From Oxobacter pfennigii (GTDB taxonomy: Bacteria > Bacillota > Clostridia > Clostridiales > Oxobacteraceae): a stretch of DNA of 64,000 nt. The notes below the pieces were generated by a model. It was not told where the DNA came from and did no database searches. It saw only the letters and a program-made list of their open reading frames with translations. The stretch is from positions 310,001-374,000 of the forward strand of contig NZ_LKET01000032.1 in the NCBI RefSeq assembly GCF_001317355.1, written 5' to 3'. Below are positions 8,124 through 17,509 of the stretch, in pieces. The position numbers and the translations under genes were made by a program. Position 1 is the stretch's first letter. Every line of letters starts with the position of its first letter.

Positions 8124-8152
8124 TTTATATTATAAATTCATTTACTGTCAAA
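8124..8152 (-). promoter_or_regulatory. Promoter of the gntR gene
   Basis: On the minus strand, TTGACA (8152-8147), a 17-bp spacer and TATAAA (8129-8124). A perfect -35 at optimal spacing. Confidence 0.7.
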
Positions 8153-8221
8153 TCTTAACTTATCTGAAGTGCGTAAAAACCTGTCTTTCATAAATTAGAA
8201 TTCTTATGTGCTCATGATGTA

Positions 8222-8343
8222 ATGATTTCAAATAGTATAGCCATTTGAAATCATTTGACATGAAATTTACTATTGAAATTTCATTATATAATAAATCCTT
8301 GCAGGATTTATTGCGACATGAATTTTACATAGTAAAATTCATG
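8222..8343. repeat. Cluster of four consecutive perfect hairpins
   Basis: Four separate perfect inverted repeats follow each other: 8222-8233/8243-8254 (12 bp), 8260-8268/8276-8284 (9 bp), 8290-8298/8304-8312 (9 bp) and 8317-8328/8332-8343 (12 bp, 3-base loop). The last overlaps the end of acn. None has a strong T-tract, so this is more than a simple terminator. It lies in the acn 3' untranslated region, upstream of gntR. Confidence 0.75.
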
Positions 8344-10250
8344 ATATAGTTTATATATCCTCCGGCTAATAATATATCCCTTTCCCTGTCGGTAACCTGC
8401 AAAAGAAGCTCCATCTCCTGTCCTGTCCTCTTATTTAATGCTTTAATTGGCTCACCGGATTTGAATCTGGACTGTAAGTTATTAAGTCCTATTTCATCAA
8501 ACATCTCTATATCATCATAGTCTTTAGCATCAGCAAATACCAAAGGAAGTATGCCGCTGTTTATAAGGTTAGACTTGTGAATTCTTGCAAAGGACTTGGC
8601 AATTACAGCGCGTATCCCTAAATATAAAGGCACCAGAGCTGCATGCTCACGACTGGAACCCTGTCCGTAATTATCTCCTCCCACAATGAATCCGCCCTCG
8701 TTGTTTTTGCAGTTCCTGTGGAAATCACTGTCTACCGACGAGAAGCAAAACTCCGACAAATAAGGTATGTTGGACCTGTAAGGCAAAAGCTTTGCGTTTG
8801 AAGGCATTATATGATCCGTTGTTATATTGTCTCCCACTTTTAAAACAGTCTTCTTAAAAATACTGTCTTCTAAGGGCTTGTTCACGGGAAACTCCTTTAT
8901 ATTTGGACCCTTTATGACTTTTGCATCCATATCTCCCTGGGATTTTATAACCATATTATCATCATAGTAATCATCTTCATGAACTTCATCAAAGATATCC
9001 TTATGAAGAATTGAAGGTTCTTTTATCACACCGTATATGGCAGATACGGCAGCCGTTTCAGGACTTACAAGATATACTTGTGCCGATTTTGTACCGCTTC
9101 TTCCTTCAAAATTCCTGTTGAATGTTCTTAAGGATATCCCATTTGTTTCAGGGGCCTGCCCCATACCTATGCAGGGACCGCAGCCACATTCCAATATTCT
9201 TGCGCCGCTTGCTATTATATCATTTAAGGCACCGCTCTTTGAAAGTCTTGTCAATACCTGCTTCGAACCCGGAGAAATGACAAGGCTGACATCGGGATGT
9301 ACTGTTTTTCCCTTGAGTATCCTGGATACTATTACAAGATCCCTGTAGGAGGAATTTGTGCAGCTGCCTATGGCAACCTGGGTTATCTTTTGGCCCGCAA
9401 GCTCCCTGATGGTTTTTATATTATCTGGGCTGTGAGGCGCTGCAGATAATGGTTCAATTTCAGATAAATCTATTACAAGCTCTTCATCATATACTGCACC
9501 TTCATCCGCTGACAGCCCTCTGTAATCATTTTCCCTTCCCTGGTTTTTCAAGAATTCCAGCGTTCTCTCATCTGAAGGAAATATGGAAGTTGTTGCTCCA
9601 AGCTCGGCTCCCATGTTTGCAATTGTGGCTCTTTCAGGTACTGATAAGTATTTGACACCTTCACCGGAATATTCAAAAATTCTGCCCACGCCGCCTTTTA
9701 CCGTCAATTTGCCTAGAATATATAGTATAATATCTTTAGCAGCAGCAGGAGGTTTTAATTTGCCTTTAAGCACGATGTTGAATATTTTAGGCATCTTAAC
9801 GAAATATCTTCCGCTGCCTATTGCCACAGCCACATCCAATCCGCCGGCACCTATTGCAAGACATCCTATGCCTCCGGAAGTTGGAGTATGGCTGTCTGAG
9901 CCTACCAAAGTCCAGCCCGGCTTTGAAAATCTTTCAAGCTGAACCTGATGGCATATGCCGTTGCCCGGCTTTGAATAAACGATACCGTATTTGTTAGCGA
10001 CTGTTTTTATATATAAATGATCATCTGCATTTTCAAATCCCGTTTGGAGCATATTATGATCCACGTAAGCCACAGATAATTTGGTTTTAATCCGGTCTAT
10101 GTTCATAGCTTCCAATTGCAGATATACCATGGTACCTGTAGAATCCTGAGTAAGGGTGGAATCTATAGATATCTCAATTTCCTCACCGGCAGTCATATTA
10201 CCGGAGAGCAGATGTTCCTTCAATATTTTTTGAGTTAAGTTCATAATCAT
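8325..10250 (-). CDS. acn: Aconitate hydratase
   Basis: 641 residues, the compact clostridial/Aquifex-type aconitase, shorter than the ~890-residue AcnA. The 4Fe-4S ligands are visible in GSCTNSS (~residue 296) and [11 protein letters not shown] (~355). The substrate motif DSHTPTSGG is near residue 118, and the swivel domain near the C-terminus has [15 protein letters not shown]. It interconverts citrate and isocitrate through cis-aconitate. ATG 10250 follows GGAGTGGC. It stands alone behind its own promoter and operator (10307-10350). No citrate synthase or isocitrate dehydrogenase is in the window, so a complete or partial TCA route cannot be judged. Confidence 0.93.
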   Translation of the reverse strand: MIMNLTQKILKEHLLSGNMTAGEEIEISIDSTLTQDSTGTMVYLQLEAMNIDRIKTKLSVAYVDHNMLQTGFENADDHLYIKTVANKYGIVYSKPGNGICHQVQLERFSKPGWTLVGSDSHTPTSGGIGCLAIGAGGLDVAVAIGSGRYFVKMPKIFNIVLKGKLKPPAAAKDIILYILGKLTVKGGVGRIFEYSGEGVKYLSVPERATIANMGAELGATTSIFPSDERTLEFLKNQGRENDYRGLSADEGAVYDEELVIDLSEIEPLSAAPHSPDNIKTIRELAGQKITQVAIGSCTNSSYRDLVIVSRILKGKTVHPDVSLVISPGSKQVLTRLSKSGALNDIIASGARILECGCGPCIGMGQAPETNGISLRTFNRNFEGRSGTKSAQVYLVSPETAAVSAIYGVIKEPSILHKDIFDEVHEDDYYDDNMVIKSQGDMDAKVIKGPNIKEFPVNKPLEDSIFKKTVLKVGDNITTDHIMPSNAKLLPYRSNIPYLSEFCFSSVDSDFHRNCKNNEGGFIVGGDNYGQGSSREHAALVPLYLGIRAVIAKSFARIHKSNLINSGILPLVFADAKDYDDIEMFDEIGLNNLQSRFKSGEPIKALNKRTGQEMELLLQVTDRERDILLAGGYINYIMNFTM

Positions 10251-10306
10251 TTAAGCCACTCCTTTATATCATATGAAATACTTGCGTATAAAAAACAATG
10301 GTCTAT

Positions 10307-10328
10307 GTATCATTGTATACAATTATAC
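10307..10328. promoter_or_regulatory. Operator at the acn promoter (GntR-type palindrome)
   Basis: A 22-bp palindrome with one mismatched pair, centred on the perfect 12-mer ATTGTATACAAT (10312-10323). It overlaps the -10 element and the expected transcription start of acn, a repression position. The core resembles FadR/FCD-type GntR sites. The gntR gene just downstream of acn is the best candidate regulator. Confidence 0.65.
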
Positions 10329-10350
10329 ATTTATTGATTTTTTACGTCAA
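10322..10350 (-). promoter_or_regulatory. Promoter of acn
   Basis: Minus strand: TTGACG (10350-10345), 17-bp spacer, TATAAT (10327-10322). It is overlapped by the palindromic operator. Confidence 0.75.
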
Positions 10351-10417
10351 TAAATTTTACGCGTTAACCTTCTTAAAAGCCGCTTCTCACAACATATGGA
10401 AAGTAAATTGTGTATAA

Positions 10418-10446
10418 AAAAAGAACAGTAGAAATTCTACTGTTAC
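10418..10446 (-). terminator. Terminator of the S-component gene
   Basis: AACAGTAG pairs with CTACTGTT around a five-base loop, followed by T7 on the minus strand. The gene's stop codon lies at the foot of the stem. Confidence 0.75.
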
Positions 10447-10934
10447 CTTTTAGCTGTATTTAATTTCAAGTATGGGGCTAATACATAAACAAGTGACATT
10501 GAAATAGCCGCATCGGCAATATGGTGAAGTGCTGTTCCCACACCCGTTACCACTAAAACTTGATAAGCTGTCCATCCAAATGGAATTACAACCAGTGCTT
10601 CCAATATTGCATGTATGGGAAGTGTGAGAGCAAATGCTTTTACATAGGGCATTCTTCTTCTTATGAGCACTGCACCGATAAATCCAACTACTATATGTGA
10701 TGCCGCTCTTGCAGCTATATATGGAGGTGCTGTCATTAAAAATCCCAAGGTGGAACCGATACCAACAAGTACGGCAACGGCAGGACTTATTGTCATGGCT
10801 ATGAACATTGGTACGTGTGATGCTAAAGTAGCTGAAAAAGGTGGTATGACTATTTTTAAGAATCCGAACTGAATTGGAATGATGATTGCTAATGCCGTAA
10901 GTAATGCGCCTGTCACTAGTTCTTTAAGTTTCAT
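10443..10934 (-). CDS. ECF transporter S component, possibly niacin-type (NiaX-like)
   Basis: 163 residues with about five to six membrane segments. ATG 10934 is chosen because GGGAGGAAA sits 7 bp before it; the in-frame ATG 18 bp upstream lies before that site. The segment TLASHVPMFIAMTISPAVAV and the following glycine-rich helix resemble NiaX-type S components from memory, but biotin- or riboflavin-type relatives cannot be excluded. It would need the shared ECF energising module encoded elsewhere. No riboswitch is recognised in its leader. Confidence 0.7.
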   Translation of the reverse strand: MKLKELVTGALLTALAIIIPIQFGFLKIVIPPFSATLASHVPMFIAMTISPAVAVLVGIGSTLGFLMTAPPYIAARAASHIVVGFIGAVLIRRRMPYVKAFALTLPIHAILEALVVIPFGWTAYQVLVVTGVGTALHHIADAAISMSLVYVLAPYLKLNTAKR

Positions 10935-10952
10935 ATTATTTCCTCCCATCAA

Positions 10953-11217
10953 TGTGTAAATGCAGTTGTCTTGTCATATAAATTCATAAAAAATGCTTAA
11001 TGTTTATTATATACCAATATATATAATATGTACATAGTAATTTTTGGGGTTGTGAGGCTGTTTCATAAATCAAATTTATAAAAACGTTCTCCACAAAACA
11101 TATAAAAATAAATATAAAATTAAGCACCTCGCTCTACATAGATTAGGAAACGAGGTCCTTTTGTTCTCACTTTAACCCACTGAAGAGACTAATGACACAG
11201 CCCCAGAATCGTCCCCT
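10953..11217. other. Intergenic stretch with IS-end-like remnant
   Basis: No gene. It holds an AT-rich promoter region for the S-component gene. A block GTGAGGCTGTTTCATAAA (~11053-11070) resembles the ends of some clostridial IS elements. A small hairpin ACCTCG/CGAGGT (~11125-11156) is followed by CCTTTTG. A GACACAGCCCCAGAATCGTCCCC block (~11194-11216) is of the type scattered between clostridial genes. Confidence 0.4.
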
Positions 11218-11257
11218 GGAATAAAATACGCCGGCTGTATGCCGGCGTATTTTATTC
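11218..11257. terminator. Terminator of the V-ATPase operon
   Basis: An 18-bp near-perfect palindrome (GGAATAAAATACGCCGGC and complement) around a five-base loop. The ntpD stop codon lies inside the right arm. Confidence 0.85.
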
Positions 11258-11887
11258 CGCTTTTTCCATCATGCTCTTTATCTTCATGAGCCTTGTGAGA
11301 TTTCCTCTTTCATTCTCTTCAAGCTTCATGGTGATATATTTTATAGTTTCCTCCAATTGAGGAATCATTACATATTCCAATGCGTTAACCCTTCTCCTGG
11401 TCTTTTCGATTTCGTCTGCCATAAGCTGGCAGGTCTTTTCCACCTCTGCAAGTTCAAGGAGATGAGGTAAAATATCATATAGCTTTTTTATCGCTCTGTC
11501 CAGCTCGCCGCTGCTCTGAGCAAAACCGTAGGGATAAATACTGGCACCTTGTTTTGCATCTCTTACAAATTTCATAACGGGAACGTTTACGCTCATTATG
11601 TTTCTTTGAGATACATCAAGGCTTACCCTCTCAGTAGGTATAAGTATGGCAGCTTCCAGCATTTCTGTAGACATGACGGCTTTTGCCATCATAAATTCTT
11701 TCAAAGATTCGGACAGTTCTTTTTCAACGCTTAATCTAAGCTCATTATTTCTCTTAATAAGCTCTATGAATTTTTTCATCAGCTCATCCTGTTTATCCTT
11801 TAAAAGCTTATGCCCTCTTGCTGCAACCTTAAGCCTTTTCTTTAGGCGGGTATTCTCCATCCTGGTAGGGTTTACATTCAAACGCAT
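11252..11887 (-). CDS. ntpD: V-type ATP synthase subunit D
   Basis: 211 residues, the usual length. The N-terminus [20 protein letters not shown] is the hallmark of subunit D, the central rotor shaft. The rest is two long coiled-coil helices (about 10-75 and 125-205) around a short middle domain. It turns inside the A3B3 head and couples to the F subunit and C/d collar. Last gene of the operon; it begins a few bases after the ntpB stop. A long terminator closes it. Confidence 0.95.
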   Translation of the reverse strand: MRLNVNPTRMENTRLKKRLKVAARGHKLLKDKQDELMKKFIELIKRNNELRLSVEKELSESLKEFMMAKAVMSTEMLEAAILIPTERVSLDVSQRNIMSVNVPVMKFVRDAKQGASIYPYGFAQSSGELDRAIKKLYDILPHLLELAEVEKTCQLMADEIEKTRRRVNALEYVMIPQLEETIKYITMKLEENERGNLTRLMKIKSMMEKAE

Positions 11888-11889
11888 GC

Positions 11890-13272
11890 CTATTCATCCC
11901 CTTTTTTGGGAAGGTATTTATCAATGTATTCGTCTCTGATCCTCTTCAATTCTCCTCTTGGAATTATTGACAAAAGCTGCCAGCCAAGGGTCAAGGTCTC
12001 TTCGATGGTCCTGTCAGTATATTCTCCCTGGGAGACATACTTCCTCTCAAACTCATCGGCAAATTTAGCATACAGCTTATCAATATCCGATAATGCACCT
12101 TCACCTAATATTACCGCCAGCTCTTTAGCCTGTTTTCCCTGTGCATAAGCTGCAAAAAGCTGGTTCATGGTGTCAGCATGGTCTTCCCTTGTTTTATTCT
12201 TTCCTATACCTTTATCTTTAAGCCTTGAAAGCGAAGGAAGAACGTCTATAGGAGGCATCAGACCTTTTCTGTATAGTTCCCTGCTTAATATTATCTGACC
12301 CTCGGTAATATACCCTGTAAGGTCAGGAATGGGATGAGTCTTGTCATCTTCCGGCATTGTAAGTATTGGAATCTGAGTTATTGAACCTTCTCTTCCCTTA
12401 ATCCTTCCTGCCCTTTCATATAAAGTTGAAAGGTCAGTATAGAGGTATCCGGGATATCCTCTTCTTCCAGGAACCTCCTTACGTGCTGCTGATACTTCCC
12501 TCAAGGCTTCTGCGTAGTTTGTCATATCCGTTAATATAACAAGTACATGCATATCCTTTTCATAGGCTAGGTATTCGGCGCATGTCAGTGCCATTCTTGG
12601 AGTTGCAATTCTTTCAATTGCCGGGTCGTTTGCAAGATTCATAAATAGAACGGCCCTGTCAATAGCTCCAGTCTTTTTGAAATCGCTTATGAAGAAGTCT
12701 GCTTCTTCAAAGGTTATACCCATGGCGGCAAATACAACGGCGAATTTGCTGTCGGCAGCCAAAACTTTTGCCTGACGTGCAATCTGTGCTGCCAGCCTTG
12801 AATGGGGCAAACCTGAACCTGAAAATATAGGAAGCTTTTGTCCTCTAACAAGTGTATTCAATCCGTCAATTGCCGATATACCTGTTTGTATAAACTCTGA
12901 AGGATAGTCTCTGGCGACAGGATTTATAGGTTCACCGGATATATCAACCCTTTTCTCGGGCAATATCTTAGGGCCGTCATCCTTTGGCCTTCCAAGTCCG
13001 TCAAATACTCTCCCCAGCATATCTATTGATACGCCAAGCTCCAATGACCTTCCTAAAAATCTTACCTTACTGTCCCTTAAATTTATGCCGGATGAGCTCT
13101 CGAAGAGCTGTATCAAGGCTTTATCACCATTTATTTCAAGGACTCTTCCTCTTCTAATTTCACCTGTTTGAGTTTCTATTTCAACAAGCTCGTCATATGC
13201 AGCGCCTTCAACCTGATCGACAAGCATCAAAGGACCTGCAACTTCTCTTACCGTTCTGTATTCCTTAAGCAT
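11890..13272 (-). CDS. ntpB: V-type ATP synthase subunit B (non-catalytic)
   Basis: 460 residues from ATG 13272, which follows GGGGGAAGG. A GTG nine bases upstream lies in that site and is less likely. It has a beta-barrel N-domain, then [20 protein letters not shown] where catalytic subunits have a P-loop, so this is the regulatory B subunit. [30 protein letters not shown] is the family signature region, containing the arginine that reaches the catalytic site. It overlaps the end of ntpA. Confidence 0.96.
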   Translation of the reverse strand: MLKEYRTVREVAGPLMLVDQVEGAAYDELVEIETQTGEIRRGRVLEINGDKALIQLFESSSGINLRDSKVRFLGRSLELGVSIDMLGRVFDGLGRPKDDGPKILPEKRVDISGEPINPVARDYPSEFIQTGISAIDGLNTLVRGQKLPIFSGSGLPHSRLAAQIARQAKVLAADSKFAVVFAAMGITFEEADFFISDFKKTGAIDRAVLFMNLANDPAIERIATPRMALTCAEYLAYEKDMHVLVILTDMTNYAEALREVSAARKEVPGRRGYPGYLYTDLSTLYERAGRIKGREGSITQIPILTMPEDDKTHPIPDLTGYITEGQIILSRELYRKGLMPPIDVLPSLSRLKDKGIGKNKTREDHADTMNQLFAAYAQGKQAKELAVILGEGALSDIDKLYAKFADEFERKYVSQGEYTDRTIEETLTLGWQLLSIIPRGELKRIRDEYIDKYLPKKGDE

Positions 13273-13273
13273 C

Positions 13274-15040
13274 CTAAGCACCTTCCCCCATTAGAGAATC
13301 CATCTGTACCCTAAGCTCTTCATATACGTCGTCTATTTCATTGATCTTATCTTCTGAAATATATTTTACCCTGGATATCCTGTCTTTTACAGGAAGAGAT
13401 TCTAATTTACTAAGATAAGCTCCCTTATCAAGGGCTTCTTTTCCCAGGGTATAATAATCCATAATAAGCTTCAGCATTTTATACTGCTTCTGCATTGAGG
13501 TATATGTATCTACTTCATGGAATGCATTCTGGTGCAGGTAGTCTTCTCTTACTGTACGGGCTATATCCAAGGTCCATCTGTCACCTTCGGACAATGCATC
13601 CAAACCTACCAGCCTGACGATTTCCTGAAGTTCATCTTCTTCCTGCAGTATTCTCATTGCATCGCTTACAAGATTAGGCCATCCGGGTACTTTCATGTTC
13701 TTTTCAATGTAAGGTCTTATCGTATCCATATATAGCGAGTAGCTCTGCAGCCAGTTTATTGCCGGGAAGTGCCTTCTGTATGCAAGGTCCGCATCCAGTC
13801 CCCAGAAAACCTTAACTATTTTTAAGGTAGCCTGGGTAACAGGCTCGGAAATATCTCCTCCGGGGGGTGATACGGCACCTATTGCACTAAGTGCTCCTAT
13901 CCTTTCCTGTCCGCCTAAGCAAACAACCTTGCCGGCACGTTCATAGAATTCTGCCAATCTTGATGTAAGATATGCAGGATATCCTTCTTCGCCCGGCATT
14001 TCTTCAAGACGTCCAGACATTTCACGCAAGGCTTCCGCCCATCTTGATGTAGAGTCTGCCATCATGGCTACGGAGTATCCCATATCCCTATAGTATTCCG
14101 CAATTGTTATACCTGTGTATATTGATGCCTCACGGGCTGCAACAGGCATATTGGAAGTATTGGCAATGAGCACCGTTCTTTTCATCAATGGCTCTCCGGA
14201 TTTTGGGTCCTTAAGCTCCGGGAACTCCATCAAAACGTCTGTCATTTCGTTTCCGCGCTCTCCGCAGCCAACATATACAACTATCTCCGCATCTGCCCAT
14301 TTTGCAAACTGATGCTGGACTACCGTCTTTCCGCTTCCGAAAGGTCCGGGAACGCAAGCTGTTCCGCCTTTGGCAACGGGAAAGAATGTATCGATTATCC
14401 TCTGGCCTGTGATCATGGGTTCCTCAGGTGTTATCTTATTCTTATAAGGTCTTCCCTTTCTTACCGGCCATTTCTGCATCATCATGACTTCCTGTATGGA
14501 GCCTCCCTTTGTCTTTACGCTGCAAACAGGATAATCTACAGTAAATTCCCCTGCTTTAATATCGGTAATTTCTCCTTCAACATAAGGCGGAATTAAAATT
14601 CTGTGTTCAACTATAGTGGTTTCCTGCACTACACCGATTACATCTCCGCCGACAACTTTATCTCCCAATTTTACAACAGGCTTGAAATTCCACTTTTTAG
14701 TTCTGTCCAGTGAAGGTACGTTTATACCTCTTGTTATAAAGTCCCCTGCTTCTTTAGCAACGGCCTCCAAAGGCCTTTGTATACCGTCAAACATTGTTTC
14801 TATAAGTCCGGGACCCAATTCAACGCTTAGTGGCTCTCCCGTTGTTTCAACAGGCTGTTCAGGCTTTAATCCTGAAGTTTCTTCATATACCTGAATGGAA
14901 GCCTTGTCGCCTCTCATTTCTATTATTTCGCCGATGAGCTTTTTCTCGCCAACCCTGACAACGTCAAACATCTTAGCATCGCTCATACCCTCAGCTATGA
15001 CAAGAGGTCCGGATATTTTTAAAATCTTACCACTACCCAA
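13274..15040 (-). CDS. ntpA: V-type ATP synthase subunit A (catalytic)
   Basis: 588 residues. I choose TTG 15040: it lies 4 bp after the ntpF stop, behind AAGAAGG, and gives the usual start [14 protein letters not shown]. The Walker A is GPFGSGKTV (~232-240). [16 protein letters not shown] and [18 protein letters not shown] are catalytic-subunit signatures, and the family-specific non-homologous insert lies at ~110-190. Hydrolyses or makes ATP in the A3B3 head. The gene order F-A-B-D is standard for bacterial V-ATPases such as that of Enterococcus hirae. Confidence 0.96.
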   Translation of the reverse strand: MGSGKILKISGPLVIAEGMSDAKMFDVVRVGEKKLIGEIIEMRGDKASIQVYEETSGLKPEQPVETTGEPLSVELGPGLIETMFDGIQRPLEAVAKEAGDFITRGINVPSLDRTKKWNFKPVVKLGDKVVGGDVIGVVQETTIVEHRILIPPYVEGEITDIKAGEFTVDYPVCSVKTKGGSIQEVMMMQKWPVRKGRPYKNKITPEEPMITGQRIIDTFFPVAKGGTACVPGPFGSGKTVVQHQFAKWADAEIVVYVGCGERGNEMTDVLMEFPELKDPKSGEPLMKRTVLIANTSNMPVAAREASIYTGITIAEYYRDMGYSVAMMADSTSRWAEALREMSGRLEEMPGEEGYPAYLTSRLAEFYERAGKVVCLGGQERIGALSAIGAVSPPGGDISEPVTQATLKIVKVFWGLDADLAYRRHFPAINWLQSYSLYMDTIRPYIEKNMKVPGWPNLVSDAMRILQEEDELQEIVRLVGLDALSEGDRWTLDIARTVREDYLHQNAFHEVDTYTSMQKQYKMLKLIMDYYTLGKEALDKGAYLSKLESLPVKDRISRVKYISEDKINEIDDVYEELRVQMDSLMGEGA

Positions 15041-15044
15041 GCTA

Positions 15045-15368
15045 TCAACCTTCTTTCTTTGATAGAATATCAACTCCGACAGCTTTCTCCACATTATCCT
15101 TTACACTGGCAAGGCCAATACCAAGACTTCCCTGAGTCCCCGGTATAAGAATAATAGCAGGAAGCATCTGTTTTTTATAACGCTCTATAGTTTCTGATAT
15201 ATCTTTTGCAACAGTTTCTGTGATAAATATCAGTCCATATCCTTTCCGGGCCATAGTATCTACTGTTTTTTCAGCATCATCTTTATTTTCCACAGCCTTT
15301 ACATCTAACCCTAGGGCAAGAAAAGCTATTATAGAATCCCTCTCTCCGACAACACCTATTTTATACAT
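15045..15368 (-). CDS. ntpF: V-type ATP synthase subunit F
   Basis: 107 residues from ATG 15368; the longer open frame upstream lies within ntpC. The N-terminus [20 protein letters not shown] with a Rossmann-like fold and the following GLIFITE strand are typical. Subunit F binds D in the central stalk. It starts inside the last codons of ntpC (8-bp overlap), so translation is coupled. Confidence 0.92.
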   Translation of the reverse strand: MYKIGVVGERDSIIAFLALGLDVKAVENKDDAEKTVDTMARKGYGLIFITETVAKDISETIERYKKQMLPAIILIPGTQGSLGIGLASVKDNVEKAVGVDILSKKEG

Positions 15369-16350
15369 AAATATCACGCAGCCTTTCCCTGATAACATCC
15401 GGGCGGACTTCATTCTTTTTTCCTGTCAATATAATCCTAAGCGCCCTTATTTCATTTTCTCTTGCAATTATAAATGCTGCCAGAGGCTCCGGACCAAACA
15501 TAATTAATTTAGCTTTCCACAAATAATCAATCAAATAATTGTCACCATATTTTTCAATACTCCCAAGATTCCCATCCTTAAAATAGTCTTCTATTCCTGC
15601 CTTTACCCACGTAAAATGCTTTGTATGGGCAATTTTGTTTGCAAAATTATCCAGCGAAGCATTGAGATTATTCACAAACACATCTTTGTCAACTTGGCCT
15701 CCAGGAATGAATATTTTTTGGAAAAGCTCTCGTTCTTTATCCTGCACTTTAACTCTGATAAATGCCTTTATATTTATCAAATCAATAAAGAGCTTTACTA
15801 AATCTAAGAGATAATCCTGTCTTTTATCCTTTGCCACTTGCAGCATATATTGATACATTCCTTTGTCAATCGTAATATCAATTTCCTGAGGATCTTGATT
15901 GGCTGCATAATCTTCCAAAGCTTTTTGTATACTTTGCCTTAATGTGTCCGGCATATCTTTGTAGTTTTCTTCTTTTATCATATACTTTAAGGCATCTACA
16001 GGTATTGTTCCGGCATCAATTACGATTGAAGAAGTATCAGTACCGCTTATTTTACTTTTTGTCAGGCATTTTATGTTATGTCCGTCATACCGTATAGCTA
16101 AGATATCTATCACTTCTTTAACAGGAGAAGTCTTATACATTTCTTTGTACAAATCTTCAATAGACCTTTTGAGTCCTTCCTCATAAGAAGACAATGTTAT
16201 ATATTCACTATAAACAGAGTCCTGAAGCATCCTGATACAGTCTTCAAAACTTTTTGCATCTACAAGGGCTTCAAGTTTTGATTTGTCCAGCATCTTAGTT
16301 TCCAGGAACCTTAACCGGGCAACGCTCTGGGCAAAAATTGTATTATCCAT
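15361..16350 (-). CDS. ntpC: V-type ATP synthase subunit C
   Basis: 329 residues, all helical, related to yeast subunit d. The N-terminus FAQSVARLRFLETKML and the C-terminus with FGPEPLAAFIIARENEIRAL are characteristic. It forms the collar between the central stalk and the K ring. AAGGAGGG precedes ATG 16350. Same operon, 21 bp after ntpE. Confidence 0.93.
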   Translation of the reverse strand: MDNTIFAQSVARLRFLETKMLDKSKLEALVDAKSFEDCIRMLQDSVYSEYITLSSYEEGLKRSIEDLYKEMYKTSPVKEVIDILAIRYDGHNIKCLTKSKISGTDTSSIVIDAGTIPVDALKYMIKEENYKDMPDTLRQSIQKALEDYAANQDPQEIDITIDKGMYQYMLQVAKDKRQDYLLDLVKLFIDLINIKAFIRVKVQDKERELFQKIFIPGGQVDKDVFVNNLNASLDNFANKIAHTKHFTWVKAGIEDYFKDGNLGSIEKYGDNYLIDYLWKAKLIMFGPEPLAAFIIARENEIRALRIILTGKKNEVRPDVIRERLRDIYV

Positions 16351-16370
16351 TCAAATCCCTCCTTATGAGG

Positions 16371-16976
16371 TTACCTGTCCTCGAAAAGTAAACCTGCTAT
16401 CTCTCCTTCAAGACTTTCCCTGAGTGATCTTATCAATGATTCCACTGAACAATTAACTTCTATGCCTTTGTTTTTTAATAAAAAGCCCGACTTTATATTT
16501 CTTTTTTCATCGCTTATTTTCAACATCCAATTTTTATTCTGTGAAGTCAGCTTTTGATTAACCATTGCAACCAATCCCGGGTCAAGCCTGTCTTTATCAT
16601 TATCAGATAAAATAACCTCTTCATCGCCTGTTTCAACACTATTTATAAGTAGCTCTTCAATAAAAACCGAATAATCTTTCTTATCCATACTGTTTATTTT
16701 TTCTTCAGCCAGTGTAAATATTTTATCTATCAGTTCCTGCTTTGCAGAAAGAACATTATTTCTACCATCCAGCCGTGCTCTTGCAATTATCCTGTCTTTA
16801 CTGTCTTCCCCATTTTTTTGTGCCTTAGCTTTTGCTTCATTGATAGCCGATTCGGCTTTTATCTTGGATTCTTCTAATATTTGCTTAGCTTTATCTTCTG
16901 CTTCTTTTAGTATTTTTTCAGCCTCAATTTCATCATCCCTAAGTATTCTTTTCTTTAAATTATCTATACCGGCCAT
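16371..16976 (-). CDS. ntpE: V-type ATP synthase subunit E
   Basis: 201 residues from ATG 16976, 8 bp after AAGGGAG; a GTG nine bases upstream is too close to that site. A long N-terminal coiled coil (about 10-100) rich in Glu, Lys and Ala precedes a compact C-terminal domain. Subunit E pairs with the G/H-like subunit as the peripheral stalk, and the partner here is the gene at 19413. Confidence 0.9.
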   Translation of the reverse strand: MAGIDNLKKRILRDDEIEAEKILKEAEDKAKQILEESKIKAESAINEAKAKAQKNGEDSKDRIIARARLDGRNNVLSAKQELIDKIFTLAEEKINSMDKKDYSVFIEELLINSVETGDEEVILSDNDKDRLDPGLVAMVNQKLTSQNKNWMLKISDEKRNIKSGFLLKNKGIEVNCSVESLIRSLRESLEGEIAGLLFEDR

Positions 16977-16989
16977 TTCCGCCACTCCC

Positions 16990-17496
16990 TTATAGCGTTA
17001 TATTTACTATCATCAATATTGAAGTTATAAGAGCTATAACCGCATAAGTTTCAACAACTACGGCATAGATAACACCATTAAAGAACTTTTCAGGCTTTTT
17101 GGCAAGTATCTGGATACCTGCTGCTGCCGTTTTACCTTGCTGTATGGCAGAAAAATATTGAACAAAAGCAACGGGTAAACATGCCATAAGAAACATAAAT
17201 CCTTGATAAAGTGACAATGGTACCAAGTTTCCTGTCAGCAACCCAATTCTTGAAAGAACAATAAGTGCTGTTATAAAACCGTAGAATCCCTGTGTACCTG
17301 GAACAACTTGAAGTATCAACGACTTAGAAAATTTCTCAGGGTCTTCTGAAACTAATCCCGCAGCCGCTTCTCCAACTATGGCAACGCCTCTTGCCGATCC
17401 CATACCTGCCATCAATGCTGCCAGTGCGGCGCCTAGTAATGTTAATATAGGTCCTCCGAATTCACTTAAAAATGCTAAAAAGTTTGTTGATTCCAT
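16990..17496 (-). CDS. ntpK: V-type ATP synthase subunit K (16-kDa proteolipid, Na+-type signature)
   Basis: 168 residues, two fused helical hairpins (four membrane helices), the doubled bacterial/eukaryotic-size proteolipid. PGTQG (Thr68, Gln69), Gln119/120 in SAIQQGK, and Glu149 in VETYA correspond to the Na+-coordinating residues of E. hirae NtpK. Only the second hairpin has the carboxylate. This points to sodium rather than proton coupling (inference from ligands). AGGGAGGAA precedes ATG 17496. Confidence 0.93.
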   Translation of the reverse strand: MESTNFLAFLSEFGGPILTLLGAALAALMAGMGSARGVAIVGEAAAGLVSEDPEKFSKSLILQVVPGTQGFYGFITALIVLSRIGLLTGNLVPLSLYQGFMFLMACLPVAFVQYFSAIQQGKTAAAGIQILAKKPEKFFNGVIYAVVVETYAVIALITSILMIVNITL

Positions 17497-17509
17497 GAAA
17501 ATTCCTCCC

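Noticed and set aside
10953-11217. Riboswitch upstream of the NiaX-like gene
   Set aside because: No aptamer pattern was recognised; the leader is short and AT-rich.
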